Positions 24,201-37,423 of a stretch of DNA of 64,000 nt are shown here, in pieces. This DNA is from Entonaema liquescens. Taxonomy: Eukaryota > Ascomycota > Sordariomycetes > Xylariales > Xylariaceae. Where the stretch lies: the NCBI GenBank assembly GCA_902805475.1, contig CADCSX010000003.1, positions 2,170,001 through 2,234,000 on the forward strand, written 5' to 3'. Both the position numbers and the translations under genes were made by a program. Below the pieces are notes generated by a model. The model made no database searches and was not told where the DNA came from. It saw only the letters and a program-made list of their open reading frames with translations. Position 1 is the stretch's first letter. Each line of letters starts with the position of its first letter.

Positions 24201-25003
24201 TGAAGACGTACACCAGGTGAAGCGCAGACAGTTTGCTGAAAGCCGAACGTCAAGTAACCAACGAAAGCCATCATGTACAGAATGAGACTAATGAGACCCA
24301 TCTTTTCCCTCCAAGCTCTCTTCTGCGCCTTTGAATCAAAACCGCAACATCCCAAGATGAAGTCCGGGCACCAAAAGGTAACGATAGCGCAATAAACATT
24401 CCAAACGCTCGGAGGGCTGATGGTCTCTTGCGGTTTATTATGCTTGGCGTCCTTGGAAGACTTGGAAATTTTGTGTCCTGACGAATGCCGCTTCCGTTGC
24501 GATGCTCTGGGTTTATGCTTCTCGCCGTCTCCGCTAGGTTTTCGTCGAGGAGGGGAGCTATCCGAAGTAGCATCAATAGTCCGTTCGCCAGATAAATCCG
24601 TCCTCCCTTCTAGATCCTCAAAAAGAGGATCGTTTCCGGTGGACGACGGGATTGTATCCATATTAGCAGCATGTTGCCGATAGTAATAATTCGGATGGTC
24701 CCTATCAATTCTGTTCCTTTCGGGTCTTATAAGACTCCTCTTGCGGGTCGGTACACCGCTGGGGACATCATCTGGAGAAGTCGGCGAAAGCGGTGATTTG
24801 TCTGTGGTTCCGTTAGGATTCCGAATCGTCTCAGCGAAAGAATTTCCTGATGGCGCACGCTGATGGGAGGACTGCCTTCGTCCGGGAACAGGATAGTATC
24901 CAGTTTCGATGTCAGAAGGACGCGCGCGTCTCGACGACTGTCGATAGGAACTCCGATGTTCATATGAGGGACTCGCTGGCCCCGGGCGCTCGGGGAGCGA
25001 CAT
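21287..25003 (-). CDS. class IV chitin synthase (Chs3/ChsD-type)
   Basis: Plasma-membrane glycosyltransferase family 2 enzyme that polymerises UDP-GlcNAc into chitin. Exon 1 is 25003-21787 and exon 2 is 21726-21287, giving 1218 aa. The N-terminal ~200 residues are basic and disordered. Membrane segments follow, then a cytochrome b5-like part near 275 (GYMIFHGTAYDL) in the lumenal region. The catalytic region begins near 660. It carries VDADTKVFPD (about 861), the acceptor and base region with GEDRYLTTLML (about 983), and the product-binding QRRRW (about 1019). The last transmembrane cluster spans the single 60-nt intron (GTAGGT donor, CTAAC branch). The tail KFDDFSWGDTRKTAGEKTKK is typical of class IV enzymes. 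There is no myosin motor domain, which separates it from classes V and VII. It is divergent from an Skt5-like gene 4.1 kb away. Confidence 0.96.
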
Positions 25004-27305
25004 GGTTCTAAATGAGTAATTGAATAATAAAGATTAATTCGCAAGTATTGTGCGACTATATATGAAGAAGTTTCGCGAGTCAAGGCGATTGTCGTTGGTT
25101 AGCACGGACTGACGGACGTGTCGCAGACCGGCCCTTCGCCTTGATGAGAAGCGGATTGGCTCAAGATTGGCTCAGGTTGGGGACCTACTGAGCACAGAGC
25201 ATGGTAAGAAAAGATCTGCATGAGTTATATCTGGGATATCTGGGGAAGGTGGAAGGGGTACTGGGGGATGATGAGATGAGATTGCAGATATTGTATTTTT
25301 CTTCTTACTGACTTTGGTTTTGTTGTGATGGGCAACTGGTGGTCGAGGTGTTCCAAGTTTTAGCTAACAAGGAAAGGGAGAATCCCTGCACTGATAGAGC
25401 CACGGATCTAAAAGCTTAAAACCAGTAGTGCTAATTAAAGCCAAAAAGGGGCCCGAGTATATAAATGGATGTCCGTAACCCGTGATGCTAACTTATTTTT
25501 CAAATTTCAAAAAACTTCCCCTTTCAACGACGACTAACCTTGGAGTGGTTGTTTTTTCAACGGCGCATCGGTAGGATAAACATAAGGCATAAAGAAGGGT
25601 GTTCGTCCAGAAGAGGGCCGTAAGCAAGTTGCAGGATTATGGTTTAGCGGGTATCGCTGGGTAACACAGGGCGCCACCATGAAAATAATGGCCTTAGCTA
25701 ATCAAGTCTTCTGCCCTGTAATAAACTGGAGACGGACGATCGCATCAATTAGACGACCGGAAATCAGGAATATCGCGGATTAAAGCCTTGAGAAAAGGCA
25801 CAGCAGCTACGCAAAAACGAATGCAATAAAATAAAGAGGGTACGTTCGGAACCGGACAATAGCGAAGGTAAGAACGAATGTGAGAGAGCCTCCGACTTGG
25901 TAACCCGAAGGACAATTGAAGCAATCAGACGGAGCAGCGGTGGGTGAAGACGGTGATGAAAAAGGATAAATCTTGCCGTGCTAGCCACGGCGAGGAATCG
26001 GGGAAAGGGGGCTGCATGGTGCGAGGTACAGTGTGATCTATAGGTACCTATACAGTCCATTCCAGGGTCACTGTAGTAACCTTACGTCATCATCGTAGAT
26101 TACTTTGAGCCAAGTATCTTAATAGCCAGTGCTATATGTGCAGGTACAATTACTCCAAGTACCGATAGTGATTGCTCTTACCTACTCGTGTTTACACCCA
26201 GCCGACCAGAGAAACTCGAGATTAATCCTGGGTCAGCCCATAAATGGAATTGTGCAATTGGATACGAGTATTCAGGATAATTGTAACTCTAACTTGCCGC
26301 GCCAAGCAGGGAAATTATATTTTGCAGTCGAGGCTCTCTCTACCTTTATATATTTTGCTAGCTTTTTAGCTATTACTAAAGCATTAGATTTATATAAATC
26401 GGCGATATACACGTATAAGGCATTCCTCATTAAACTTCACAATTACATAGTACTAGTGAAAAAGATAGTCTGCCAAAGCGTCGGACTTAGTACCCAAGCG
26501 GCTGGGTTAGGTAGGTACATATGGGTGGGCGTAAACTAATGATACCTTAGGTAGTCAATTGAATTATACTAGCGAGGAATGCCACCTGCCAAATCTTTGC
26601 AAAAGGAATCACGAGTAACAATAGAATGTACCTGACCCGTACATGTAAGTACACTCTAGTCGCAATAAAATATCAGGTTGCGGCGCGTTTATTTTCAAGA
26701 CATCCAACCCTAAATAAATTCTTCAAGACCCCAAAGAGATGAACCAAAAATATCCAGATCTAATCTTTATGGTATGCAGCGAGGATCATCTATGCCAGGC
26801 CAAGCATACAACCTTGAAGACTGCCTTGGGCTTACACTCAATAAGAGCCGCAAAACCAATAAGCGAAGGAAGGCGAGGACAAAGGCTTCATGTACGCGAG
26901 GGTCCGTGACAGTCATACCATTATATTCCCCGTTGTGTACCCGAGTGGGTTCATGCAAACTTCAGCACGTGGTCTAAATATGACGGTTGTTTCGTGAAAC
27001 GAAAAACAAAGTGGACGGGGCGTCCCTATAACTTCCCCGAGAACCCCGACGACATGTTTGTTAGTCTTGTTAAGGAGTATTAAGCAAGCCTTTCCTAGCA
27101 GCTGAAAAGGAAATGAGACAGAAAAGGCTGGAAAAAGGCTGGTCTCGGTGCCAAGACAAGAAAAACGGAATGACACCATACGATTTGGGGTTGGCGACAG
27201 AGACCGGTTCTTATTCTGCTGCCGCCTTTCTAAAAGCACTATTATTACATAGTAAGTACGCCGTTGAGTGCGCCTAGTAGCACGCCCACATCGATACAAT
27301 CCAAA

Positions 27306-27357
27306 GCTGAAAATCTGCTTGAAAATCTGCTTGAAAATCTACTTGAAATCTACTTGG
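27306..27357. repeat. 12-bp tandem repeat, about 4.5 copies
   Basis: Units of GCTTGAAAATCT with small changes in the first, fourth and partial fifth copies. Confidence 0.88.
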
Positions 27358-27815
27358 CATGTTTGAACGATGAAGCAGTAACAATAAAGCCGACGGTTAG
27401 ATAGGCCGGATTGTCCCTCCCGATGATATAAGTTGTTTATGCATATAATATAGCCTTAAGCTGTGTTGCCGAGACTGGAAACACGAAAGGAACTCGTTAA
27501 GCTTGTTAACCGGTCCCCGAGTTACCGGATTACACACGTACAACCAAGTACGAAAAGCAGCCTTATGCGAAGCGAGAGGTGAAGCCAATGTACAAGTGAC
27601 GCAGCAGGCTGCAAGCCTTAAATAGCAAGCTATAGCCATACCTATGTTACGTACCATTGGGTATGTGTATATGTGTGTAGGGCGGACACTACTGGATCCT
27701 CGGGTTGAGATGACTCCGTTTTTTGCCCTTTGTGCGCTCGAGTTCGTATTGCTGTGCGTAGTGCTGTCAGCCTCAGCTTTACGAGAAGAGGGATTTTCGT
27801 ACGCTCAATTGGGCT

Positions 27816-27842
27816 CATTCTGACCATTCTGACCATTCTGAC
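27816..27842. repeat. 9-bp tandem repeat, three exact copies
   Basis: CATTCTGAC repeated three times without change. Confidence 0.9.
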
Positions 27843-29097
27843 TTGGCCGATGTCGAAGAAGTCTCCGCATTCGTCATCGCTCGTCAAAAGCAGTTGAGAA
27901 GGGTCCATGCTGACAACGCCGGCTTGCTTCATAAGGTAACTTTGTTGTATAACATCCTAACGAGAGTGGAGAAAAAAACGCCGCAATGTGAGAAAGTACG
28001 CTCTTAAACACGGCTGAGGTTGACAGGACAAGACAAGCATACCAACCATTAGTTGCTGGTTAGCTAGTTGACTGCGTGATTGGCGCAATCTTCAAGGTTA
28101 CATCCCTACGGGGTCTCGCCAGCAAGAACACTCGATCCTTCGCACGTATAAATAGACAAATAGATAAAATCGAAGCATTGTTACAGAAGAACCACATATT
28201 ATTTCGTCTTCAAGGCTTGGGGATGAGGAAATCTGGTTTAACTAGGAAGTGATCATTCTCCGGTCATTCTCATGTCTATTATAACGAGTAATTATTGGTG
28301 TATGTAGAAGGAAGAAGTCAGGTACAATACGCTGGAGACCCGTAATTTAGGTGGGGAGACTGGGAACTAGGACTGGGAAGAGATTGGGAGACTACATGTA
28401 CGGTACGTGATGTACCTAGACATATAGCGTATGTCTCCGAAAAAAGTCGCTAAGTATACGAAGTTGCACCATGTACCCAACTAGGTAGCCACCCCTAAAC
28501 TCTCTACTACTTACCTCCGACCGACCATCGAATTTAGGTTGATCGCTCTGTTTCGTCGACCTGCAACATCCAGTCCCTCGTTTTTTCTAGTTACCTACAA
28601 TCATTTTTCTTAACATTGCACAACAACCCTTACCGGCTGTAGCCTCAACTTTTTACAGCCTTCGCGCCAAACTTCTTTTCCTGTCGTTATTGCTTTCTTG
28701 ACTAGAATTTGCATCAACAATTAGACTTATTGTCTGAGATACCCCGCGCCCATAGATACAATAACTTTTGCAGTCTTTTTTTTTTTCATTTGGCACGACC
28801 CTGTTGAAACCTCCGAGCCCTTGTTCCCCGTCCACCTAGCCGGCATCCCCCGGCGCTCGTCCATCACCAACGCATTACCAACGATTGAGTTGATATTAGA
28901 GTTATATCTGTGGAACAACGGTCAAACCAATACAGCACTAGTTCCAGGGGTCCAATATATGTGATGTTTGTGGAATCACAATAGGAACGAGCCTGCACGC
29001 GAATCAATGCTTAGGTCTGAGCTACGGCTCTAACGACTACCTGTGCTCATTCCTCCCATTCCTCGTCAGCCATTGCGGCGGCGAATCTCTTTGAGCA

Positions 29098-31463
29098 ATG
29101 GCTACGGTTACGGGACCTCCGACGCCTCCGGCCCCAGCTGCCGCATCTCCTACCAGATCTATTCACCGGAAACCTTTACCCGTACCAAAGCTACCGCTCG
29201 CCCAACATGAACGTGCCGATTCTCAAGAGAGCTTTGCCGACAACACTTTGCCAGCTGATGCATCAATCGAGTCGCCGAAGATCCAAGAGTTGCCCATATC
29301 TCCAATGAGAGTAAATTTCCAACCGGACGACTGGGCGCGACCGTCAAACGCGAATATCGAGAGCTACCAACAAGCACAGCGAATGTCCTATCCAATACCC
29401 ACAGCTGGCAATGAGCGAAACTCGCCCCTATCTTCGGATGCGCCTCTTCCTCCCTATAGTACCACCTATGACCAGCCTAGGACTTTGACACCTAAACAGA
29501 CGTTTGCTGCCGACTTTCCTCACAGGCCGGGCCCGGAGAAACTTCTAAGTCCTACCCAGACTGAAGGAGGGTATGTGGAAGCCTCAATTGCGCCAGAGCT
29601 GGATGGCCAAAGCTTCAGCGAAAGCTCTCACAGCGATGATCCCAACCGGCATAGTCGCGAATCCGATACAACCACAAGTACGCAACAGCCTGCTTCAGCC
29701 GACTCGTCTGTCGAGACAAGCGCAAGTTCGATTTCAGGAGGTCTCAATGAAGCATGCGAGGGTCGAGTGGTGCCAGGTGAGGCATCTCAGGAAGACTCTT
29801 TCACTGAGGGCTCAATACAGGACAGTCAATCGGTGCCTCAATTACAATATCACCACCAACCCTTTCTTCCGCGAGTTTCCAGTGTGCCAATTGAGTCAAA
29901 CTCGAGGAGTTCTTCCAAGTCTGATCTCCTCTCGGATCCGACCATGCCCATAAATCGCCACTTGACTCCCAATTCTTTCATGAGAAGGAGTTCTATGCCC
30001 CGGCCACAATCAGCGTATTCCGGAATTTCTGAGTTGGGACCGCGCGGACGGTCCCCGAGTTACGGGGCCAACCATCCGCGCACTCCCTCCGTTCATTCTC
30101 GCAGGTCACCTGAGACCAGACCAACTTCCTACGCAGAATTACTCAACGTGCCGTATCCTCAGCAAGCTCCAGCGCCTATCACCTTCGACAATTCTAACCT
30201 GCGCAACAATGTTGGAAGTAACGCCTCTTTACTGAGTGCGCAGAAGACGCTGGAGATGTACAGACAAAACGTGAAAAAAACAAACGACTTTTCTATTCAG
30301 TATTCTTTCGCTATCTTTTTGATATCCACTGCGCAGGAGCAGGGCTTAGAATTTGAGGAAACTTCCCGGGGAAAAGGTAGTCCGAAAGGGGGTCCCAATA
30401 AGGAAAGCCCGGAATCTTCGCCATTAGAGTTGGTTCGGGAAGCTAAAAGTATATTAACAAGGTTAGCCAATGGCGGCTATCCGTTTGCACAGTATTATCT
30501 AGCCGATGGTTTTGCGTCGGGTCTGTTTAATAAGGGCAAGGAGGATTACAATGCGGCCTTTCCCCTCTTCGTTTTGGCCGCGAAACACGGTCACGCTGAG
30601 TCTGCTTATCGCGCTGGGCTGTGCTACGAATTTGGATGGGGATGTAGAAAAGATCCAGCCAAAGCAGTTCAGTTTCTACGAACAGCCGCATCCAAAAACC
30701 ACCCAGGCGCTATGACGAGACTCGGAAAAGCATGTCTCTCGGGAGACCTAGGCGAAAATCGGTACAGAGAAGGGGTAAAATGGCTGAAGCGGGCTACGGA
30801 GGCAGCGGACACCATGTACAATGCCGCCCCGTATCATCTCGGCACATTATACGAAACTGGATATGGCGATGATATTTTCAAAGATGAAAGCTACGCTGCT
30901 GAGTTATTCACTCAGGCGGCTGAGCTTGGACACGCCGAAGCCAGTTTCCGTATGGGAGACGCATATGAGCACGGCAAGCTAAATTGTCCGCGAGATCCAG
31001 CTTTAAGTGTTCATTTCTACACTGGAGCAGCAGAGCGTGGCCATGCCGCAGCTATGATGGGGTTATGTGCATGGTATATGGTTGGCGCCGATCCCATTTT
31101 AGAGAAGGATGAGGAGGAAGCCTACGAATGGGCTCGTCGGTCAGCAGAGCTTGGTGAGTCTCCTCATTTGATATCCGCAGTATTGAATGTCCTACTAACC
31201 CAGCCCAAGCAGGCTTCGTTAAGGCCCAATACGCTGTTGGCTACTTTACCGAAATGGGCATAGGATGCCGCCGCGACATTCTCGAAGCCAACGTTTGGTA
31301 TGTCAAGGCAGCCGATGCCGGTGATGAGCGTGCCAAGCAGAGACTCGCTGCTATCAGGGCCGCTGTGAGTGGCGGCGGAACGCCCATGGACGTTGCCCCA
31401 CCACGTAACGCGAAGATGAAAAAGAGTCAGACGAAAGACGACAAGGATTGCGTTGTAATGTAA
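29098..31463 (+). CDS. Sel1-repeat chitin synthase activator, Skt5/Chs4-like, with CAAX box
   Basis: Probable activator and targeting subunit of the Chs3-type chitin synthase. Exon 1 is 29098-31153 and exon 2 is 31213-31463, giving 768 aa. The intron is 59 nt (GTGAGT...GCAG). The first ~370 residues are Pro/Ser-rich and disordered. A conserved helical entry (LLSAQKTLEMYRQNVKKTND) leads into a run of Sel1 repeats from about 445 to 735, for example AGLCYEFGWGCRKDPAKAVQ and GDAYEHGKLNCPRDPALSV. The last four residues are CVVM, a CAAX prenylation box after a Lys-rich stretch, as in yeast Skt5/Chs4. Fungi carry several Skt5-like paralogues, so this may be one of those. The CAAX box and the adjacent class IV chitin synthase favour the true activator role. 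Prenylation itself is inferred. Confidence 0.9.
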
Positions 31464-33279
31464 TACGTTCATACGATGGAGCTCGCTAGTTACGAAATGC
31501 TTAGGGGTTTGAGGACTCGGCTCTACCCTCGAATACCAGACATGTCTGTTGGAAATCACGCAGAGTACTCGTCGAGCAGTGCACACTTCTCTTTTTTAGA
31601 ATATCCAATGTCGCAACCTCTTTTTCGAGGGTCTTTAAGTTCAGGGAGGACAATTCCGAAGCAACACATGGAGAGGTTCACGTGGTACACATAACGATTG
31701 TGAGAAAGCAGGAAACTTTCATTTTTGTCCTAGACCGAAGGATTCCCCCCCTTTTTTTTGGTAAAGGGTTATGGGCGGCCGGATTCACGTTCTTCTGGCA
31801 GAGACCAAAATCATTTGCATTTGCATGTGATACGAAGCATGGCGACGGAAATGACATCGGGGTGGCAGAAACGCGAATAGCCTACTCGGTGTATTTTCCG
31901 CCCCAGGGTTTGTATCACGAAAGGCGTTTGGTCACCATTTTCCTCTAATTTTTCCTCCAACTGTGTTACGCGTTGTTAATAAGCTAAGGCGACTTCAAAT
32001 GGTACGAAGCGGGCTTGAGGCACTAATTCGGAGACGGTGGCTGGCACGGCTACGGTGACAGGAGCTTTATACACACGGCCTCCTTATCCAGCCAGTCAGC
32101 GTTGCGGACAACCCGCGACTCGTATACCCTCTGCCACGGTGTTGTTGTATATATCAAGGGAAAGCCAATTAATGATACTCACCACGCTGCTGATGCAGTG
32201 TGGGTTGACAAAACTATGTCTATTATTGCCTGAGCCACAATTTTCGTGATAATGTATGGAATAAAGTGATCCCATCTGTACTTAGTTACCCGAATAACCG
32301 ATATTTACGAGGCCCAACAGTAAATAGAGCCACGCGTCAAGTCGTAAGAGACCCACCCAGGAAGTACAGCAACAGTTATAATAGGTAAAAAGTTGATGAC
32401 GATAAGTCTTACCGCAACCTAGTGTAAACTTACTCCCCCCTGAGTCTTAGGCGTCGCTTACCCCGTACCCGAAGCACAGACTTGTCCGAGACCTTTCACT
32501 CTATTTTAAGTCGACGGTATAGCGCCACGGGAGGGTAGAGGCGCACACTAGGAAGTTCTAGTTTAGTCAAGTGTACTTACTAGATTGAATAACTCTATTT
32601 AGACGAACATCGTTTTATAATGTACGCAATAGCTATAACCAAGACCAGCCTCTCAAAGACTACTTAAGTGTTGAAGCTTTAGAAAACATTCTCTTCCATA
32701 TACTCGTACAATAGCTTCTACAGCAGAAGCCCCTCGAAATGAGAGAAAGAAGAGACCCAGTAACAAGCTTAAGGTTCATAGTAACCGATGAACTTATACA
32801 TACTTGGATGTTTTTTTTTCTTACTAGCTCATTACATATACTATACAAGACTCAGGGAGTAGAACATTCCAACACATAATTCAAGCCAAGGAGTAGTTAA
32901 TCATTATCCATAGCCTTATTTTTGACCTCGTTACTTGGGGACTTAATGAGTTTTAGAACACTTCAGGTACAACTTTGAAATAACTGAATTATTCAGGCAT
33001 AGCTTTGCTTGGGGATATCCTCAGATCAATAAACACTCACATCCCACTTTCCGATCACGCAACATGAAAACTCATCACGAGAAACCGAGTCACGCCTCCA
33101 TTACATCGAGATCGAATATAATGAACTGAATAAGTAGCTATGTAACCCCATATAACGCCATGCGATGGGACCCTAGACTCTTGGGATGAACTATTAATAA
33201 AACACAAACGCCCTGTCATGTCTCATGACGTTGAAAGAACAGCATAACCGATTACTCCCGAACCCTTCAATCCATTACT
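31464..33279. other. intergenic spacer, convergent Skt5-like and Polo kinase ends
   Basis: 1.8 kb with only short open frames on both strands. No gene, repeat or RNA gene could be supported. Confidence 0.5.
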
Positions 33280-36200
33280 TTACGCACTCCCTTTGGCAGA
33301 CTCGACTTCGCTACCTAGCTCTCCCGGCTTCTTGGGATCGACAAGAGCCGAGTACCTCTCATCACCCCAGCGAGCACCGATCGTGACCCAAACGTGTTTG
33401 CTAGGTCCGCTGTGTACAGTCTCGCGGCAGCCTGTCCACTGTTGTCGGTGCTCACGATCCATATTGCTATTGCCCAAACCACCGTTCACAACCCACTCCT
33501 TGATAATGTTCTTGATAAACTCGATCTTCCGGCGGAAGTCGTTCGCCGCAGGAATACCCTGTAGCATGGGGTTGATCTCTGGCCGTTTGCGTGTAGCATT
33601 ACGCGTTGGCCGAATAGCCGGCTTGGCTGCGAAGTTTAGGAGGGTTTGTAAGGGATAGGACAGAACAGCTCTCTCATCAAGGGCAGTTTCGTCCAATTCT
33701 CCTGTGGTCGCCAGCTTCTCAGCTGATTCTTGCGGGAGATGCCAGAAGTGACACCATGTCCCAGTCGCGTCGAGAACAATCTTTGTGTGGTCGGGGAAGT
33801 TGAACTGGAGATGACCGTCGGCAAAGACCCAGCAACCTACGTCTCCGATTCGCTGGTAGAAGGTAACTACATCACTCGGCGGCATCGTTTGTTTAGTGGA
33901 GGTGGGAACCTGTACTAAACCAGTGTCATCTGTGGTAGCATCTTGATCTCGCCCATATGCCATCATGTAGTTGGCAAACTTCTTCCATAAGATAAGGTGC
34001 TCCCGTTTGCGATAATCGAAGATATCACGGCCCACGGGTATCTTTCCGGGTGTTCCATCCGGGGCTATACTTATCTTAAACTGCGAAGGATGTACAAAGA
34101 CAGTAGATAAGCCAGACTCGCCGTTGTTCTCATAGAATTGCACCGCCTGGCTCATGGGAACAATCTGGCTCCGGTCAGGATAACCGGGGTCGTGCCGCCG
34201 TGAGCAGTGTTGCTCGGCCTCCCGAACTAAGATGCAGCTTGGTGGCAGTGTGACCGTCTTGCCGCCCTTTGCGCTGCCAGGTATGCTCTTGAGCACACAA
34301 CCAACACTTCCATCGTTCAGGATATAGCCTAAACCAAACTTGTTGGAGTAGTCTACCCACTTAACAACGATATGCGGTGGTGATGGAATCGGTCCTTTGC
34401 CCATAATAGCCATCGATCTAGAGTTAAGAGCACGCTCGAGCTCGCCCTGTAAACGACGGAGTCTATCTAGTACAAAATCGGGTTGTGTGTCTGGTACCGC
34501 CATCTTGCGTTCCGCGGGTCCAAATAGGCTTCCCGTAGGTATTTCAGTGGGTGCCTTCGTTATTCTGGCCGTTGTTACTGGCTCAGGCTGTTTCTGAGAG
34601 GGTGCCTTATCTTCCGGCGCTGGAGCGGGCCGGGGTCGGGGCACCTCTGCTGCTGTGGGCTGCCGTGTTGTTGATGATAAAGATAATGCAGATATCTTCG
34701 ATGCCAGGTTGGTTTCTGATGTGCTTTGGGCAACTTCTCGCTTAGGACGTGATGATCGCATAGTGCTAGTAGCGCTCGGTGCGTGCATATCATCCAACGT
34801 ACGAGAGCGTACTATACCAGATGACTTTGGTGGGCGATTCTGTGCCCTCTGCTGCGCTGCGAAGCTCTGAGGCGGCGCTCGTAATAAACCATTGTTACCA
34901 CCTTGCGTCACGACGCTTTCGTCTTCTTTCCTTGAAGAAGGCTGCGGGGCTGCTCGGGAAGGTACTTGGACGAGACTCTGCTCCCTGCTAACATCTTCGT
35001 AAGGCCTATAAACAATTCCTTCGGCAAGTGGAATAATTGGAGTAAGTCCGGCCTTTTCTTCTAGTGCAACTTCTCTCCAGGTGCTCTTGTACACCGATTG
35101 AGCGCCGCTCCAGGGCCCAACCTCGCAGCTCCTGCACATCTCCTTTAGGTTACGCATGTTCTGGGCAGCCATACGGGGTGTTAGGTCGGTCTTGTAAAAA
35201 TGATCTCCATCGGGTGGGTAGTCGCGTAATTTCGTAGTTATTTCTGCTGACGTCGGGATATAACCAGAGAGGAAGAAATCGTGTTGGACAATGGTGTCGG
35301 GGTCGGGTCGCAACTCGGCTTCTTCTAACATAGTTGCGACAACATCCTTCGCCTCCTCCGATATATACTTGTTAGAAGTTTCTGGTTTGGGCCATTCGTA
35401 GTCTCGATTTTTGGCACGGCGATAAATCTCGTCTGTTGTTGAAGATTGGAAAGGCGGCTTGGAAGTGAGCATGGCAAACCTATCACCTTTATTAGCCATG
35501 GACCACCGACAATATAGAATGTTTGACTCACATGATGATACCTAAGCTCCATATGTCAACCATATGGTCATGACCCTTCTTTCCCTTCTCTAGGATCTCA
35601 GGTGCAATATAATTCGGTGTTCCACACAATGTCGTACGACGAATCGTCTGCATATCTCTGCCTGTAACCAGCAGTGCCGCCAGGCCAAAGTCACCAATCT
35701 TGGTGTTCATATCCTTATCGAGAAAGATGTTGCCCATCTTCAAGTCTCGGTGGATAATGCCTTTGGCGTGCATATATTTGATAGCACCAGCGATCTGTAT
35801 CGAGTAGAATCGTACCTCGGGTTCGGTTAATCCCTTTCTTCGCTTGACCATATCCATCAGCGAGCCATTGGGACATAACTCCAGAACAAGATAAGTACAG
35901 TTCTCGAACGAAAATGCTCTGAGGAACTGAACAATGTTCTGGTGCTTCATTTTCGAATGGATTTGTAATTCGGTTTGAAACTGCTCGAGTAGTTAGTATT
36001 AAAGATAGTAGTAGGTTGTAGTCCGCTAGTGATGCGGTTTACCTTTTGCTCCATTTTAGACGGCATTTTACTCCTAACAATTTTGAGGGCATACTTCCTC
36101 CTGCTTTTACTTCCCGCAAGGTATCCTTCATAACACACAGCAAAACCTCCCTTTCCGAGCATCTTCCCAACCTGGTATGCAGCTCCATCTTTACGATCGA

Positions 36201-36393
36201 AGCTGGGAGGCTCGTAGACGACGGAAGGGGGCTGTGGGGGAGGTTCCTTTTCCTTTGGGACAGCTTTAGCGGCTGGCATGGCTTTAGCTTTCGCAACGGC
36301 TACCACCCGGTTTGGGAGTTGAGCATTAGCATCTCTCGGAGACAAAGCGTCCGCATCAGCGGTCAGCTTCGCTGCCATAAGTCGGTCCGCCAT
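33280..36393 (-). CDS. plo1: Polo-like kinase (Plo1/Cdc5 type)
   Basis: Serine/threonine kinase controlling mitotic entry, spindle and cytokinesis. Exons on the minus strand: 36393-36043, 35980-35532, 35479-33280, giving 999 aa. The kinase domain spans about 73-335. It has a glycine loop GKGGFAVCYE (80-89), Lys104 (YALKIV), the catalytic loop HRDLKMGN with Asp196, DFG at 214-216, and an activation segment TTLCGTPNYIAPE in which Thr234 matches the phosphorylated T-loop site. A low-complexity linker (about 440-610) leads to two polo boxes. Box 1, near 640, has VKWVDYSNKFGLGY with the ligand tryptophan. Box 2, near 805, has DHTKIVL with the His-Lys pincer that holds phosphopeptides. A ~115-residue tail follows. 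All key residues are present. Introns are 62 and 52 nt. Confidence 0.97.
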
Positions 36394-37423
36394 CGGAATT
36401 GCTGTGCCGGCGAAGTGCTAACCCAAACTAAAAAAGAGCACAACTGTAGCTCAACAGACCGCCTTATATCACGATGTTTGAATTCCTGGGCATGACTTAT
36501 TAGCACAGTTGGCGACTACCGTCAATCGAAGACAGCGAGATTTTATATTTTCTTTTAGGGATATCTAGTTGGTAATAGTTGGAAATTCGAAGACTCTGGT
36601 CATTCGGCGGGTTATCTGAAGAGACGCGAATCTTGATTGTAAGGAAAAGGAAAAAAAAAAAAAAAATCAAACTTCTGGAGTTTTTATAGTGATGGTCGTT
36701 CTGGAAAGTGCGCGCGATTGATTCACTCCGCGAGCAACACGACAGGATTAAATAAATGGGCGGTGTCACTTACACGTCTTGAATAGCATTTGAGTCAATA
36801 AGAACTCTTCTAAAAATTAGTACTCGTCGCCGAAATGGAATTACTCGTCGGATTAATCCTCTGTAGCGAAGATGTTTTGATTGAAGCAAAAGAGAGAATT
36901 GAGTAATTAGTATGTATCTAATTACAATACCGTAACGATCCGTCGTTAGACCAAAGAAGCAACGTGCACACAAAAAAAGTGGTCCATTCATTTACAAGTA
37001 AACGCTGGCGTCGTTGGGGAGGCAACCGCTACAAACTTCGGTGTCTACCCAATCAGGTGTGTAACTTACTTTATTACAACCCACTTCCCCTATCGATAAG
37101 ACGAGCTCCGGCGAATGGAGCATTCATTGGGTTAAGCAAATATATACCTACGCACCTAATATATTGATTTGCTGCCCTGATGATGACCTAAGATACATCC
37201 CACCATAGCTCTATCCCGCTTCGTTATCCTTGTTGGTGGGGAAATTGACGATAGGTATTCCCAGCGATACGAAGCAACATATTGTGTAACGACATGTTTA
37301 CTATCCCCTAAATATCCGAACCATTTTGTGAACGAGGATACCTGCCTTCTCGAGCTCCTACATCTAAATCTCATCATTCATACCGCCGAGCCGAACCCTA
37401 TTTAAAAGAATTGAGAGGGCGAG
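36394..37423. other. divergent promoter region of Polo kinase and OPA3-family genes
   Basis: 1.03 kb, A/T-rich, with an A run around 36651-36667. No gene is supported. Confidence 0.5.

Larger units (their letters stand above)
25004..29097. other. 4.1-kb divergent region between chitin synthase and Skt5-like genes
   Basis: No other gene is supported, so the two chitin genes are direct neighbours. It holds two short tandem repeats (27306-27357 and 27816-27842). A 136-codon plus frame at 26129-26539 has an A/T-driven composition (rich in Leu, Ile, Tyr, Lys) and no family match; it may be a decayed element. The last ~560 bp before the Skt5-like ATG are pyrimidine-rich and probably leader. Confidence 0.5.

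Noticed and set aside
26129..26539. 136-codon plus-strand frame between the chitin genes
   Set aside because: A/T-driven composition, no homologue recognised, no splice partners; noted only as possible decayed DNA.
27306..27357. CRISPR-like spaced repeats
   Set aside because: The copies are head-to-tail without spacers, and the genome is eukaryotic.
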